From Aquabacterium humicola (GTDB taxonomy: Bacteria; Pseudomonadota; Gammaproteobacteria; Burkholderiales; Burkholderiaceae_C), in contig NZ_JARGNB010000009.1 in assembly GCF_030167915.1 (NCBI RefSeq), positions 1 through 64,000 on the forward strand: DNA of 64,000 bases, written 5' to 3'. The translations under genes and the position numbers were made by a program. Below, one piece after another: positions 54,063-62,066 of this stretch. Position 1 is the stretch's first letter. The number at the start of each line of letters is the position of its first letter. The notes under the pieces were generated by a model. It searched no databases. It worked only from the letters and a program-made list of their open reading frames with translations, and was not told where the DNA came from.

Positions 54063-54390
54063 GCAAATACCTCCGGATGGATGTTGAGACTCGAAAGGGT
54101 CCGCTTCAGGGGGTGTTTTCTCAACGGGCGCAACGTTACTCCAATTGTCTAGACACCCCACATCGGGAATCCTCGGGGAAGCCTGCGCCGTCGCAAGCCC
54201 CGTGCCGAAGAACCCTCCGCCTGCATGCGCGATCACTGGCGATCCGTCGCCGCGGCTGACGAGCACAACGCGCGGCAGGCGCGCGCGGACGACGCCGGTG
54301 ATCGCGGCTACGGGTAAGCACTTGTGGCGCACCCGCTGCGCAGGCGGCGGCCCGGCGCGATCCCGCTGCGCAGGCAGCGGCGCGCGGCGA
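54063..54390 (-). promoter_or_regulatory. Upstream region of the amino acid-binding protein gene
   Basis: This is the longest gene-free stretch. It contains a perfect 10-bp palindrome TGTCTAGACA at 54146-54155, about 85 bp upstream of the ATG, which could be an operator. The part nearest holC consists of two 30-bp tandem units. No clear -35/-10 pair and no small gene with a good ribosome site were seen. Confidence 0.4.
54331..54390. repeat. 30-bp tandem duplication abutting the holC stop
   Basis: Units 54331-54360 and 54361-54390 match at about 25 of 30 positions and share the 14-base core CCCGCTGCGCAGGC. The second unit touches the holC stop codon at 54391-54393. Confidence 0.7.
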
Positions 54391-54837
54391 TCACGCCGCT
54401 GCGGCTTCGTGCTTCTTCGGCTGGCAGCCGGCGGCGAGGTACTCACGCCAGCGCCGACGGCCGGCCAACACATCGTCCTCGTCGGTGCCGACGAGCTCGA
54501 TCACGCGCGCGAAGCGCTCGAAGACCGTCGGCAGCGCGGGCCCCAGGTTCACCAGCACCAGCCGCTCCGGCGCGGGCCAGTCGTCGATGCGATCGGCCAG
54601 CCAGATCGGCGTGCGCGCCTCCAGCAGCGCATCGCGCGGCTCTGCGCCGCGCCGGCGCGCATGCGGCAGGAACTCGTCCTGCTCGAAGGTCCACAACTGC
54701 ACGTCGAGCCGGTTCAGCGCCTCGGGCGCACCGGTGACGATCACCCGCGCGCCCGAGCGCCAGGCCTTGCGCAGCAGGCGGCAGGCATAGGCCGGCTTGT
54801 CCGCCAGCCCGGTGTGGAACGCGACGTCGGGCGTCAC
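54391..54837 (-). CDS. holC: DNA polymerase III subunit chi
   Basis: The 148-residue protein starts with GTG at 54837, overlapping the pepA stop (GTGA). [30 protein letters not shown] and [13 protein letters not shown] are the family's N-terminal signature; [23 protein letters not shown] and [12 protein letters not shown] follow. Chi links the clamp loader to single-strand binding protein. The pepA-holC order is common in proteobacteria. The longer open frame from 55254 lies inside pepA and is rejected. Confidence 0.93.
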   Translation of the reverse strand: MTPDVAFHTGLADKPAYACRLLRKAWRSGARVIVTGAPEALNRLDVQLWTFEQDEFLPHARRRGAEPRDALLEARTPIWLADRIDDWPAPERLVLVNLGPALPTVFERFARVIELVGTDEDDVLAGRRRWREYLAAGCQPKKHEAAAA

Positions 54838-56297
54838 TTCACCTGCGAGAGCACGAAGTGCGTCAGCAGCCCGACCGGGCGGCCGGTCGCGCCCTTCGCG
54901 GCACCGGACTTCCACGCCGTGCCGGCGATGTCCAGGTGCGCCCAGCGCAGCTTCTTCGTGAAGCGCTTCAAGAACATCGCCGCGGTGATCGCGCCGCCGG
55001 CGCGGCCGCCGATGTTGCCCATGTCGGCGAAGTTGCTCTTCAGCCCTTCGTCGTAGTCCTCGTCGGTGGGCATGCGCCAGCACGGGTCGAGTGCCGCGTC
55101 GCCGGCAGCCTGCAACTCGGCGGCCAGCGCGTCGTCCGGCGTGAACAGGCCCGAGCGGTGGTTGCCCAGCGCGATCACGCAGGCGCCGGTCAGCGTGGCG
55201 ATGTCGACGACCACCGCCGGCTTGAAGCGCTCGGCATAGGTCAGCGCATCGCACAGGATCAGCCGGCCTTCGGCATCGGTGTTGAGGATCTCGATGGTCT
55301 GGCCCGACATGCTGGTGACCACGTCGCCCGGCTTCACCGCGCGGCCGCTGGGCATGTTCTCGGTGGCCGCGACGATGCCGATCACGTTGAGCTTCGGCTT
55401 GAGCTGCGCGACGGCGCGCATCGTGCCGATCACGCTGGCCGCGCCACCCATGTCGAACTTCATCTCGTCCATCTCGGCACCGGGCTTCAGCGAGATGCCG
55501 CCGGTGTCGAAGGTGATGCCCTTGCCCACCAGCACCACCGGCGCGGCCGACTTGGCGGCGCCCTGGTAGTGCATGACGACGAAGCGCGGGGGCTCGTCCG
55601 AGCCCTGCGCGACCGCGAGGAACGAGCCCATGCCCAGCGCCTCGATCTGCTTGCGGTCCAGCACCTCGACGCGCAGGCCGTTGGCCTTGCCCATCTTGCG
55701 CGCTTCGTTCGCCAGGATCGTCGGCGTGCAGTGGTTGCCCGGGCGGTTGGCGAGCTCGCGGGCCAGCGTCACGCCTTCGACGATCGCCGCGGCGCGCTCG
55801 AAGCCGGCGTTCAGCGCATTCGCCTCCGGCTTCGATGCGGCCAGCAGCGTCAGCTTGTCGAGCTTCGGCGCGGCCGGCGCGCTCGGCTTGGTCGTGCGGT
55901 AGAGGTACACCGCATCACCGGCGGCGGTGGCCACGCTCTCGGCGTGCGCACCTTGCAGCTCGCCGAAGCCGGCCAGCTGGACCGCGACATGCTTGACGCC
56001 CAAGCCCTTCAATGCGCCGAAGCCGGCGGCGGCGGCCGTCTTCAGCGCCTTCGCGCTGGCGCTGGCCGCATGGGCCACCACGACACGCGGCGCCTTCACG
56101 CCGTCGACCGCCCGCAGGTACGCGAGCTTGCCGGCCTTGAACGCGAAGTCGTCGAGCGTGACGGCCTCGTCGATCACCTTCGCGATCGGGTCATCCAGCC
56201 CCGCGGGCAGCTTGTCGCCGGCCGTCACGATCAGCAGTGCGTCTGCGTTGAATCGGCTTGTGGCCCCGGGCGCAGTCACTTGGGTACGGAAGTCCAT
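54834..56297 (-). CDS. pepA: Leucyl aminopeptidase
   Basis: The 487-residue M17 aminopeptidase has the metal-binding [15 protein letters not shown], the signature [18 protein letters not shown] and [13 protein letters not shown]. It is cytosolic with two zinc or manganese ions. The protein is divergent from lptF and co-transcribed with holC through a GTGA overlap. Confidence 0.95.
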   Translation of the reverse strand: MDFRTQVTAPGATSRFNADALLIVTAGDKLPAGLDDPIAKVIDEAVTLDDFAFKAGKLAYLRAVDGVKAPRVVVAHAASASAKALKTAAAAGFGALKGLGVKHVAVQLAGFGELQGAHAESVATAAGDAVYLYRTTKPSAPAAPKLDKLTLLAASKPEANALNAGFERAAAIVEGVTLARELANRPGNHCTPTILANEARKMGKANGLRVEVLDRKQIEALGMGSFLAVAQGSDEPPRFVVMHYQGAAKSAAPVVLVGKGITFDTGGISLKPGAEMDEMKFDMGGAASVIGTMRAVAQLKPKLNVIGIVAATENMPSGRAVKPGDVVTSMSGQTIEILNTDAEGRLILCDALTYAERFKPAVVVDIATLTGACVIALGNHRSGLFTPDDALAAELQAAGDAALDPCWRMPTDEDYDEGLKSNFADMGNIGGRAGGAITAAMFLKRFTKKLRWAHLDIAGTAWKSGAAKGATGRPVGLLTHFVLSQVK

Positions 56298-56320
56298 AAT
56301 TCGTCAGGTTGTTGATTGAA

Positions 56321-56384
56321 GCCCCCAGGCGGCTACGCCGCCGCCCCCCAAGGGGGTCAAGTCAAGTGGCAGAGCCACATTGAC
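56321..56384. repeat. Composite REP-like palindrome between pepA and lptF
   Basis: Three parts follow each other: hairpin GGCGGC-TAC-GCCGCC (56328-56342), a CCCCCC-AA-GGGGG core (56344-56356) and a hairpin GTCAAGTGGC-AGA-GCCAC(A)TTGAC (56361-56384) with one bulged base. It fills most of the 100-bp divergent space. A related element with the same GGCAGAGCC centre follows lptG. Confidence 0.7.
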
Positions 56385-56397
56385 TAGAGAGCCGACG

Positions 56398-57495
56398 ATG
56401 TTATTCGATTCAACTGTGCGCCGAGAGCTGGCGCGGAGCTTCGGCGCGACGCTGGTCGTCGTGCTGACGATCGTGATCACGATGATGCTGATCCGCACCG
56501 TGGGCCAGGCCGCGGGCGGCGTGGTCGCGCCCGAGGACGTGGTGCTGGTGCTCGGCTACTCCGCGCTGGGCCACCTGCCGACGATGATCACGCTGTCGCT
56601 GTTCATCGCCGTCGTGCTGTCGCTGGGCCGCATGTACCGCGACAGCGAGATGGCGATCTGGTTCTCGTCAGGCGTCGGCCTCGCGCGCTTCGCTCGCCCG
56701 GTGCTGCGCATGGCCTGGCCGGTGCTGCTGGTGATCGGCGTGCTGCTGCTCTTCGTCTGGCCGTGGGGCAACCGCAGCAGCACCGAACTGCGCCAGCGCT
56801 ACGAGCAGCGCTCGGACCTGTCGCGCGTCGCGCCGGGCGTGTTCCAGACCTCGCGCGACGGCAACCGGGTCTTCTTCGTTGACCGCGCCAGCCATGAAGG
56901 CAGCGACGGCCACAACGTCTTCATCCTGATGCGCAAGGCGCAGCTCGAATCGGTGACGGCCGCGCGCACCGGCCGGCTCGAGGTGGTCGATGGCGACCGC
57001 ATGCTGATCCTCGAGAACGGCCAGCGCAACGAGATCGACACCGCCGCGCGCACGCGCACGCTGGCCGCCTTCGACAGCTACCGCGTGCTGGCCGACGAGA
57101 AGGCAGTGCGCGAGGCGAGCCAGAAGCCGCCGCGCACGCTGGCCACGATCGAGCTGATCCGCGACCCGCAGCCACGCCACCAGGGCGAGCTGGCGTGGCG
57201 CTTCGGCCTGCTGTTCGCCGCGGCGAACCTGCTGCTGCTGGGCATCGGCCTGGCGGCGACGAATCCGCGCCGCGCCAGCAACTGGAACCTGCTGTTCTCG
57301 CTGCTGGCCTTCGTCGTCTACTTCAACCTGATCAACCTGTCGCAGGCGTGGATCGCCGGCGGGCGCTTCGCCTTCGCGCCGGTGATGCTGTGGCTGCACG
57401 GCGGCGGCTTCGCGCTCGCGCTGGCGCTGATCTGGTGGCGCGACAACGCGACACACTTGCGCTCGGGCGGCCCCGCCAAGGCGGTGCCCGCATGA
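56398..57495 (+). CDS. lptF: LPS export ABC transporter permease LptF
   Basis: The 365-residue inner-membrane protein of the YjgP/YjgQ family has three helices at each end (near LVVVLTIVITMMLIRTV, ITLSLFIAVVLSLG, and LLFSLLAFVVYFNLINLSQ) and a large periplasmic beta-jellyroll in the middle. With LptG and LptB it extracts lipopolysaccharide from the inner membrane. The ATG at 56398 is preferred over TTG 56380, which falls in the hairpin. Its TGA overlaps the lptG start (ATGA). Confidence 0.94.
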   Translation: MLFDSTVRRELARSFGATLVVVLTIVITMMLIRTVGQAAGGVVAPEDVVLVLGYSALGHLPTMITLSLFIAVVLSLGRMYRDSEMAIWFSSGVGLARFARPVLRMAWPVLLVIGVLLLFVWPWGNRSSTELRQRYEQRSDLSRVAPGVFQTSRDGNRVFFVDRASHEGSDGHNVFILMRKAQLESVTAARTGRLEVVDGDRMLILENGQRNEIDTAARTRTLAAFDSYRVLADEKAVREASQKPPRTLATIELIRDPQPRHQGELAWRFGLLFAAANLLLLGIGLAATNPRRASNWNLLFSLLAFVVYFNLINLSQAWIAGGRFAFAPVMLWLHGGGFALALALIWWRDNATHLRSGGPAKAVPA

Positions 57496-58601
57496 GGACG
57501 GTCCGCCGCCTGCTGTACCGCGACATCGTGTGGTCCGTCGCCTTCGTCGCGATCGCCTTCCTGTCGCTGTTCTTCTTCATCGACGTCGTCGACGAGCTCG
57601 ACAACGTCGGCCGCGACGGTTACACGCTGGGCCACGCGATGCTGCGTTCGCTGTTCGAGCTGCCGGGCCACTTCTACGAGCTGTTCCCGATCGCGGTGCT
57701 GATCGGCACGATCTACGCGATGGCGCGGCTCGCGCAGTCGTCGGAGTTCACGATCCTGCGCACCGGCGGCCTGGGGCCGGGCCGGGCGCTCGCGCTGCTG
57801 GCAGTGCCCGGCATCGTGTTCGCTGCGCTGACCTTTCTGATCGGGGACTACGCCGCGCCATACACCGAACGCGAGGCCGTGCTGCTGAAGCACCGCGGCG
57901 GCGTCGCGCCCGGCCGCGGCGGCGCCTGGCTGAAGGAGCGCCGCACCGACGCGCAGGGCCAGCGCAACGTGTCGGTGAATGTCGCCAGCATCGACGCCGC
58001 CGGCGAGCTGCACGGCATCCGCATCTTCGAGTTCGATCCCGAGGGCCGGCTGCGCACGCAGATCGGCGCACGCGTGGGTTCGGTCGCGAAGGACGGCACC
58101 TGGCGGCTGCGCGAGGTGCAGCGCACCGACTGGCCGGTGCCCGACGAAGCCGGCGACAACGCGCGCATGGCGATGCAGTCGCTGGCCGAGCTGGCCTGGC
58201 GCTCGACGCTCGATGCCAACGTCGTCGCCGCCGCGCTGCTGCCGGTGCAGACCATGTCCACCGTCGAGCTCTGGCGCTACAGCGCGCACCTGACCGACCA
58301 GGACCAGGCGACGCAGCGCCACGAGATCCAGTTCTGGAAGAAGGCCTTCTATCCGCTGGCCTGCATCGTGATGGTGGCGCTGGCGCTGCCTTTCGCCTAC
58401 CTGCATGCGCGCTCGGGCGCGGTCAGCTACAAGGTCTTCGGCGGCATCATGCTGGGCATCGCCTTCGTGCTGCTGAACAACGTGTCCGGCCACCTCGGCG
58501 TGCTGAAGGGCTGGACGCCGTGGCTGGTGGCGGCGACACCGAGCCTGCTGTTCCTGCTGATGTCGATGGCCGCGTTCGCGTGGCTGGTGAGGTATAGATG
58601 A
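57492..58601 (+). CDS. lptG: LPS export ABC transporter permease LptG
   Basis: The 369-residue partner of LptF has the same architecture: helices near VAFVAIAFLSLFFFIDVVDEL, FYELFPIAVLIGTIYAMARLAQSSEF, a periplasmic domain, and C-terminal helices in YPLACIVMVALALPFAYLHARSG. The four-base overlap with lptF shows an operon. A REP-like element follows its stop. Confidence 0.94.
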   Translation: MRTVRRLLYRDIVWSVAFVAIAFLSLFFFIDVVDELDNVGRDGYTLGHAMLRSLFELPGHFYELFPIAVLIGTIYAMARLAQSSEFTILRTGGLGPGRALALLAVPGIVFAALTFLIGDYAAPYTEREAVLLKHRGGVAPGRGGAWLKERRTDAQGQRNVSVNVASIDAAGELHGIRIFEFDPEGRLRTQIGARVGSVAKDGTWRLREVQRTDWPVPDEAGDNARMAMQSLAELAWRSTLDANVVAAALLPVQTMSTVELWRYSAHLTDQDQATQRHEIQFWKKAFYPLACIVMVALALPFAYLHARSGAVSYKVFGGIMLGIAFVLLNNVSGHLGVLKGWTPWLVAATPSLLFLLMSMAAFAWLVRYR

Positions 58602-58613
58602 CTCCCCCCCGAA

Positions 58614-58668
58614 GCGCCTTCGGCGCCTCCCCCCCAGGGGGGCGACCCCAGCGGCCCGGCAGAGCCGG
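58614..58668. repeat. Composite REP-like palindrome after lptG
   Basis: Parts: GCGCC-TTC-GGCGC (58614-58626), C7-A-G6 core (58629-58642) and CCGGC-AGA-GCCGG (58656-58668). The order of parts, the C-run/G-run core and the GGCAGAGCC centre are shared with the element at 56321. It lies between lptG and the cbiX-like gene. Confidence 0.7.
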
Positions 58669-58713
58669 TTCCGCGGCGTCCGCTTGGAAATGCCCGGCCA
58701 ACGCCCTGTCGAT

Positions 58714-59112
58714 ATGGAGAGCGACTTGAATGGCTTGCTGCTGTTCGCGCACGGCGCGCGGGACCCCGCGTGGGCGCGACCGTTCGAGGCCGTCGCGCGC
58801 CGCTGCCGAGATGAGCGGCCCGCCGCATCCGTCGAGCTCGCCTTCCTCGAGTTCATGAGCCCGGGCCTCGTCGAGGCCGGCCGGCGCCTGGCCGCGGCCG
58901 GCTGCACCGAGGTCGACGTGCTGCCGCTGTTCCTCGGCGCCGGCGGCCATGTGCGCAAGGACGTGCCGGTGCTGCTGGCCCAGCTCGAAGCCGAGCAGCC
59001 GCAGGTGCGCTGGGTGCTGCATCCGGCGATCGGCGAAGCCGCCGCGCTGGTCGACGCGATGGCCACGATCGCCCTCGACGCCGCCGCCCTGCCCGTGCTG
59101 CCCACCCGATGA
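58714..59112 (+). CDS. CbiX/sirohydrochlorin chelatase family protein (single domain)
   Basis: The 132-residue protein has LLLFAHGARDPAWARPF with the active-site histidine and a second one in GGHVRKDVP, as in small CbiX proteins. These insert cobalt or iron into sirohydrochlorin; iron insertion gives siroheme for sulfite/nitrite reductases. TTG at 58726, with GGAGA upstream, is an alternative and perhaps better start. Its stop overlaps the cysB-type start by four bases, consistent with a link to sulfate assimilation. Confidence 0.85.
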   Translation: MESDLNGLLLFAHGARDPAWARPFEAVARRCRDERPAASVELAFLEFMSPGLVEAGRRLAAAGCTEVDVLPLFLGAGGHVRKDVPVLLAQLEAEQPQVRWVLHPAIGEAAALVDAMATIALDAAALPVLPTR

Positions 59113-60053
59113 ACCTGCACCAGTTCCGCTTCGTCCAGGAGGCCGTGCGCCGCAACCTGAACCTCACCGAGACGGCGAAGGCGCTGCACACCTCGCAGCC
59201 GGGCATCAGCAAGGCCATCCTCGAGCTCGAGGAAGAGCTCGGTGTCGACATCTTCGCGCGCCACGGCAAGCGCATCCGCCGCGTCACCGAGCCGGGGCAG
59301 CTGGTGCTGAAGTCGATCGAGGTCATCATGCGCGAGGTGGCCAACTTGAAGCGAATCGGCGACGAATTCTCGAAGCAGGATGCCGGCACGCTGTCGATCG
59401 CCACGACGCACTCGCAAGCCCGCTACTACATGCCCGAGCCGGTGGCGCAGCTGCGGCGCCGGCTGCCGAAGGTGCAGGTGGTGCTGCACCAGGGCACGCC
59501 GGCCGACGTCGCGCGCATGCTGATCGACGACGTCGCCGAGATCGGCCTGGCGACCGAGTCGCTGGTGGATGTCGACGGCCTCGTGACCCTGCCCTGCTAC
59601 CAGTGGCAGCACGTGCTCGTCGTGCCGTCGGGCCATCCGCTGGCGCAGGTCGAGCGGCCGACGCTGGAACAACTGGCGGCCGAGCCGCTGGTCACCTACC
59701 ACCCGACCTTCAGCGGCCGCTCGCGCATCGACGCGGCCTTCGCGCGCGCACGGCTCAAGCCGAACATCGCGCTCGAGGCGATCGATGCCGACGTCATCAA
59801 GACCTACGTGCGCCTGGGCATGGGCGTGGGCATCGTCTCGGAGATGGCGGTGCGCGACGACCCGCCCGGCGGCGACCTCGCCTGGCGCCCGACCGGCCAC
59901 CTGTTCGGCGACAACACCTCGCGCGTCGCGTTCAAGCGCGGCGCCTACCTGCGCCACTTCGTCTTCGCCTTCGCCGAGCTGCTGTCCAACCGCCTGACGC
60001 GGCCGCTGATCGAGCGCGCCATGGGCGGCGATGCCGACACCTACGACCTTTAG
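59109..60053 (+). CDS. cysB: CysB family LysR-type transcriptional regulator
   Basis: The 314-residue protein has the CysB-type N-terminal helix-turn-helix (MNLHQFRFVQEAVRRNLNLTETAKALHTSQPGISKAILELEEELGV) and an effector domain with THSQARYYMPE and HQGTPADVARMLIDDVAEIG, typical of CysB/Cbl. It activates sulfur assimilation genes and responds to acetylserine or sulfate-related signals. The overlap with the cbiX-like gene suggests co-regulation of siroheme supply. Confidence 0.92.
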   Translation: MNLHQFRFVQEAVRRNLNLTETAKALHTSQPGISKAILELEEELGVDIFARHGKRIRRVTEPGQLVLKSIEVIMREVANLKRIGDEFSKQDAGTLSIATTHSQARYYMPEPVAQLRRRLPKVQVVLHQGTPADVARMLIDDVAEIGLATESLVDVDGLVTLPCYQWQHVLVVPSGHPLAQVERPTLEQLAAEPLVTYHPTFSGRSRIDAAFARARLKPNIALEAIDADVIKTYVRLGMGVGIVSEMAVRDDPPGGDLAWRPTGHLFGDNTSRVAFKRGAYLRHFVFAFAELLSNRLTRPLIERAMGGDADTYDL

Positions 60054-60060
60054 CGCACCT

Positions 60061-61101
60061 TTAACGCGAGGCGCCGGTGGGGCCAGCCTTCTCCATCCCC
60101 GCGTCGTATCGCCCATCCCGCGCCGCGCCGTTCAGCCGCGCGCGATGAAGCAGCGCCGCCTGCGCCGCGCGCAGGTTCCCGGCCGAGCCCTTCCACGCCT
60201 GCAGCACCGGCTCCTGGAGCGCGCGGCCATACGAGAAACTCAGGCCCCAGGGCTGGGGCCCCTGGCGGTTGATGGCGTCCAGGTGCACCGTGGCCTCGGC
60301 CGGCGTCTGTCCGCCCGACAGGAAGAAGACGCCCGGCAGCGCTGCCGGCAGGGTTCGCCGCAGCACCTGCACGGTCTGGGCGGCCACTTCGGCCGGCGGC
60401 GCCTGGCGGGCCTGCTCCTGGCCGGCGACGACCATGCTCGGTTTCAGCAGCGTGTGCTCCAGCACCACGCGGTGCCGATGCAGGGCGTGGAAGAGCTCGT
60501 GCAGCACGTCCTGCGTCACCTCGGCACAGCGCTCGATGCTGTGGTCGCCGTCGATGAGCACCTCGGGTTCGACGATGGGCACCACGCCGGCTTCCTGGCA
60601 GATGGCCGCGTAGCAGGCCAGCGCATCGGCATTGGCTTCGATGGCCAGCCGGCTGGGCAGCGTGTCGGAGACGTTGTAGACGGCGCGCCATTTCGCGAAA
60701 CGCGCCCCCTGTTCCTTGTAGCCGGCCAGGCGCTTGGCCAGGCCGTCGAGTCCCTGCGTGATCTCGTCGCCCGGCGCATGGGCGAGCGGGATCTTGCCGG
60801 CATCGACCTTGATGCCCGGCACGATGCCCTGGCGCGCAGCCAGCGCAGGCAGCGGCGTGCCGTCGTCGGCGCGCTGGCCCAGCGTCTCCTCGTAGAGGAT
60901 GACGCCGCTGATGTGCGCACCGAGCCCCGGTGTCGCCAGCAGCAGGCTGCGGTAGGCACGGCGGTTCTCCTCGGTCGATTCGACGCCCACGGCCTTGAAG
61001 CGTTTGGCGATCGTCGGCCCGCTCTCGTCGGCCGCCAGGATGCCCTTGCCCGGTTGGACCAGCGCGTCTACCGTGGCCTGCAATTCATCGCGAATGTCCA
61101 T
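60061..61101 (-). CDS. Class I fructose-bisphosphate aldolase
   Basis: The 346-residue Schiff-base aldolase resembles eukaryote-type class I enzymes: MDIRDELQATVDALVQPGKGILAADESGPTIAKRF at the N-terminus, the lysine in HTLLKPSMVVAG, and FLSGGQTPAEAT. It cleaves fructose-1,6-bisphosphate in glycolysis. The C-terminus is slightly altered from the usual tyrosine end. The ATG at 61101 is chosen; the longer frame from 61305 lies in the neighbour. It is 37 bp after the basic-tailed unknown gene. Confidence 0.92.
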   Translation of the reverse strand: MDIRDELQATVDALVQPGKGILAADESGPTIAKRFKAVGVESTEENRRAYRSLLLATPGLGAHISGVILYEETLGQRADDGTPLPALAARQGIVPGIKVDAGKIPLAHAPGDEITQGLDGLAKRLAGYKEQGARFAKWRAVYNVSDTLPSRLAIEANADALACYAAICQEAGVVPIVEPEVLIDGDHSIERCAEVTQDVLHELFHALHRHRVVLEHTLLKPSMVVAGQEQARQAPPAEVAAQTVQVLRRTLPAALPGVFFLSGGQTPAEATVHLDAINRQGPQPWGLSFSYGRALQEPVLQAWKGSAGNLRAAQAALLHRARLNGAARDGRYDAGMEKAGPTGASR

Positions 61102-61138
61102 GCGCAACCTTCGATCAAGTGTGGGGGAGCGCGCGAGT

Positions 61139-61882
61139 TCAGCCGGCGCGCGCGGCCCTGACCCGCACTGGCGCGGCGGGCCGCTTGCCTGCGACGGGTC
61201 TGGCCGCCGGGGTTGCTTTCGTGGCTCTGGCCGTGCCGGCCTGGCGCACCTTGGCGATCTCGTCCAGGCCCTCGGCGGCGCCTGCCAGGATTTGCTTGAC
61301 GGCATGCATGGCGAGCTTGCCGATGTCGCTGGCCGTGAGCAGCGCCACCTGCACCGTGGCCTTGGCGATCTCGGCGACGTTGCCGCCGCTTTCCCTCACG
61401 CCGGCGGCGATGCCTTCGATCGCGCGCCGCGCCACCAGCGCGACGTCGGCGCCCACCTTGTGTGCCTGCTTCATCGCTGTCTTGACGATCTCGGCACCGG
61501 CCTTGCCGATGTCTCCCTGCGCGTCGTGCACGCCCACCACGGCCCCGCGCGACACGCCCTTGATGCTGACGGCCAGTTCGGTGCCGGCCTGGCCCGTGGC
61601 CTGGATGGCGCCGGTGACCACGTCGCGCACGACGGAGCCGAGGTTGTGGCCCACCGCGCCGCCCGCGTGCAGCGCATCTGCCACCGTGCGGCGCACCAGC
61701 CGTGCGATCTCGCGTTCGATCTTCTCCAGGCCCTTCATGCTGGTGGAGATGCCCTGCTTGACGGCACTGCCGGCCGCGCCCAGCGGCGGGACCGCGCGCT
61801 GGCGTGGCCGGGCCGTGCGCTTGGGCGCCGCGCTGCGCTCGGCGGCAGCGCGGCGATTGCCTGGGGCTTGTCTGGTCGCCAT
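61139..61882 (-). CDS. Unrecognised protein with basic tails and helical repeats
   Basis: The 247-residue protein has Arg/Lys/Ala/Pro-rich tails at both ends (residues 1-32 and about 212-247, histone H1-like in composition). The centre (about 40-205) is Ala/Gly/Val-rich with degenerate units of about 35 residues, e.g. VVGVHDAQGDIGKAG and IAAGVRESGGNVAEI, likely amphipathic helices. AGGAGA lies six bases before the ATG. No enzyme motif or signal peptide is seen. It may bind nucleic acid, or a granule surface as phasins do. It probably shares a transcript with the aldolase gene. Confidence 0.75.
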   Translation of the reverse strand: MATRQAPGNRRAAAERSAAPKRTARPRQRAVPPLGAAGSAVKQGISTSMKGLEKIEREIARLVRRTVADALHAGGAVGHNLGSVVRDVVTGAIQATGQAGTELAVSIKGVSRGAVVGVHDAQGDIGKAGAEIVKTAMKQAHKVGADVALVARRAIEGIAAGVRESGGNVAEIAKATVQVALLTASDIGKLAMHAVKQILAGAAEGLDEIAKVRQAGTARATKATPAARPVAGKRPAAPVRVRAARAG

Positions 61883-61960
61883 CTTGGCTTCTCCTGTAGA
61901 TGAAGCGGCTCGGAGTGAGCCATGCACGGTAGCGACCGGCGCAGGGCGAACGATTGATGA

Positions 61961-61980
61961 AGCGCAATCGGACTTGCGCT
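61961..61980. promoter_or_regulatory. Inverted repeat AGCGCAA-N6-TTGCGCT
   Basis: A perfect 7-bp dyad with a 6-base spacer lies in the 184-bp divergent space between the basic-tailed protein gene (start 61882) and the methionine-type aminotransferase (start 62067). Its size and place suit an operator. Two GATGAAGCG words (61898 and 61956 regions) lie nearby. No promoter elements are convincing. Confidence 0.4.
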
Positions 61981-62066
61981 CAGGCGTGGTCCATAGTTCG
62001 GTCTGGCGGCGAAATCGCCGACCGCCCCGGACCTTCCGCGTGACCCCGATGACCTCCCCGACCGCT

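Noticed and set aside
54391-55254. 287-residue version of HolC
   Set aside because: The first 139 residues lie inside pepA in another frame; the GTG overlapping the pepA stop gives the correct family length.
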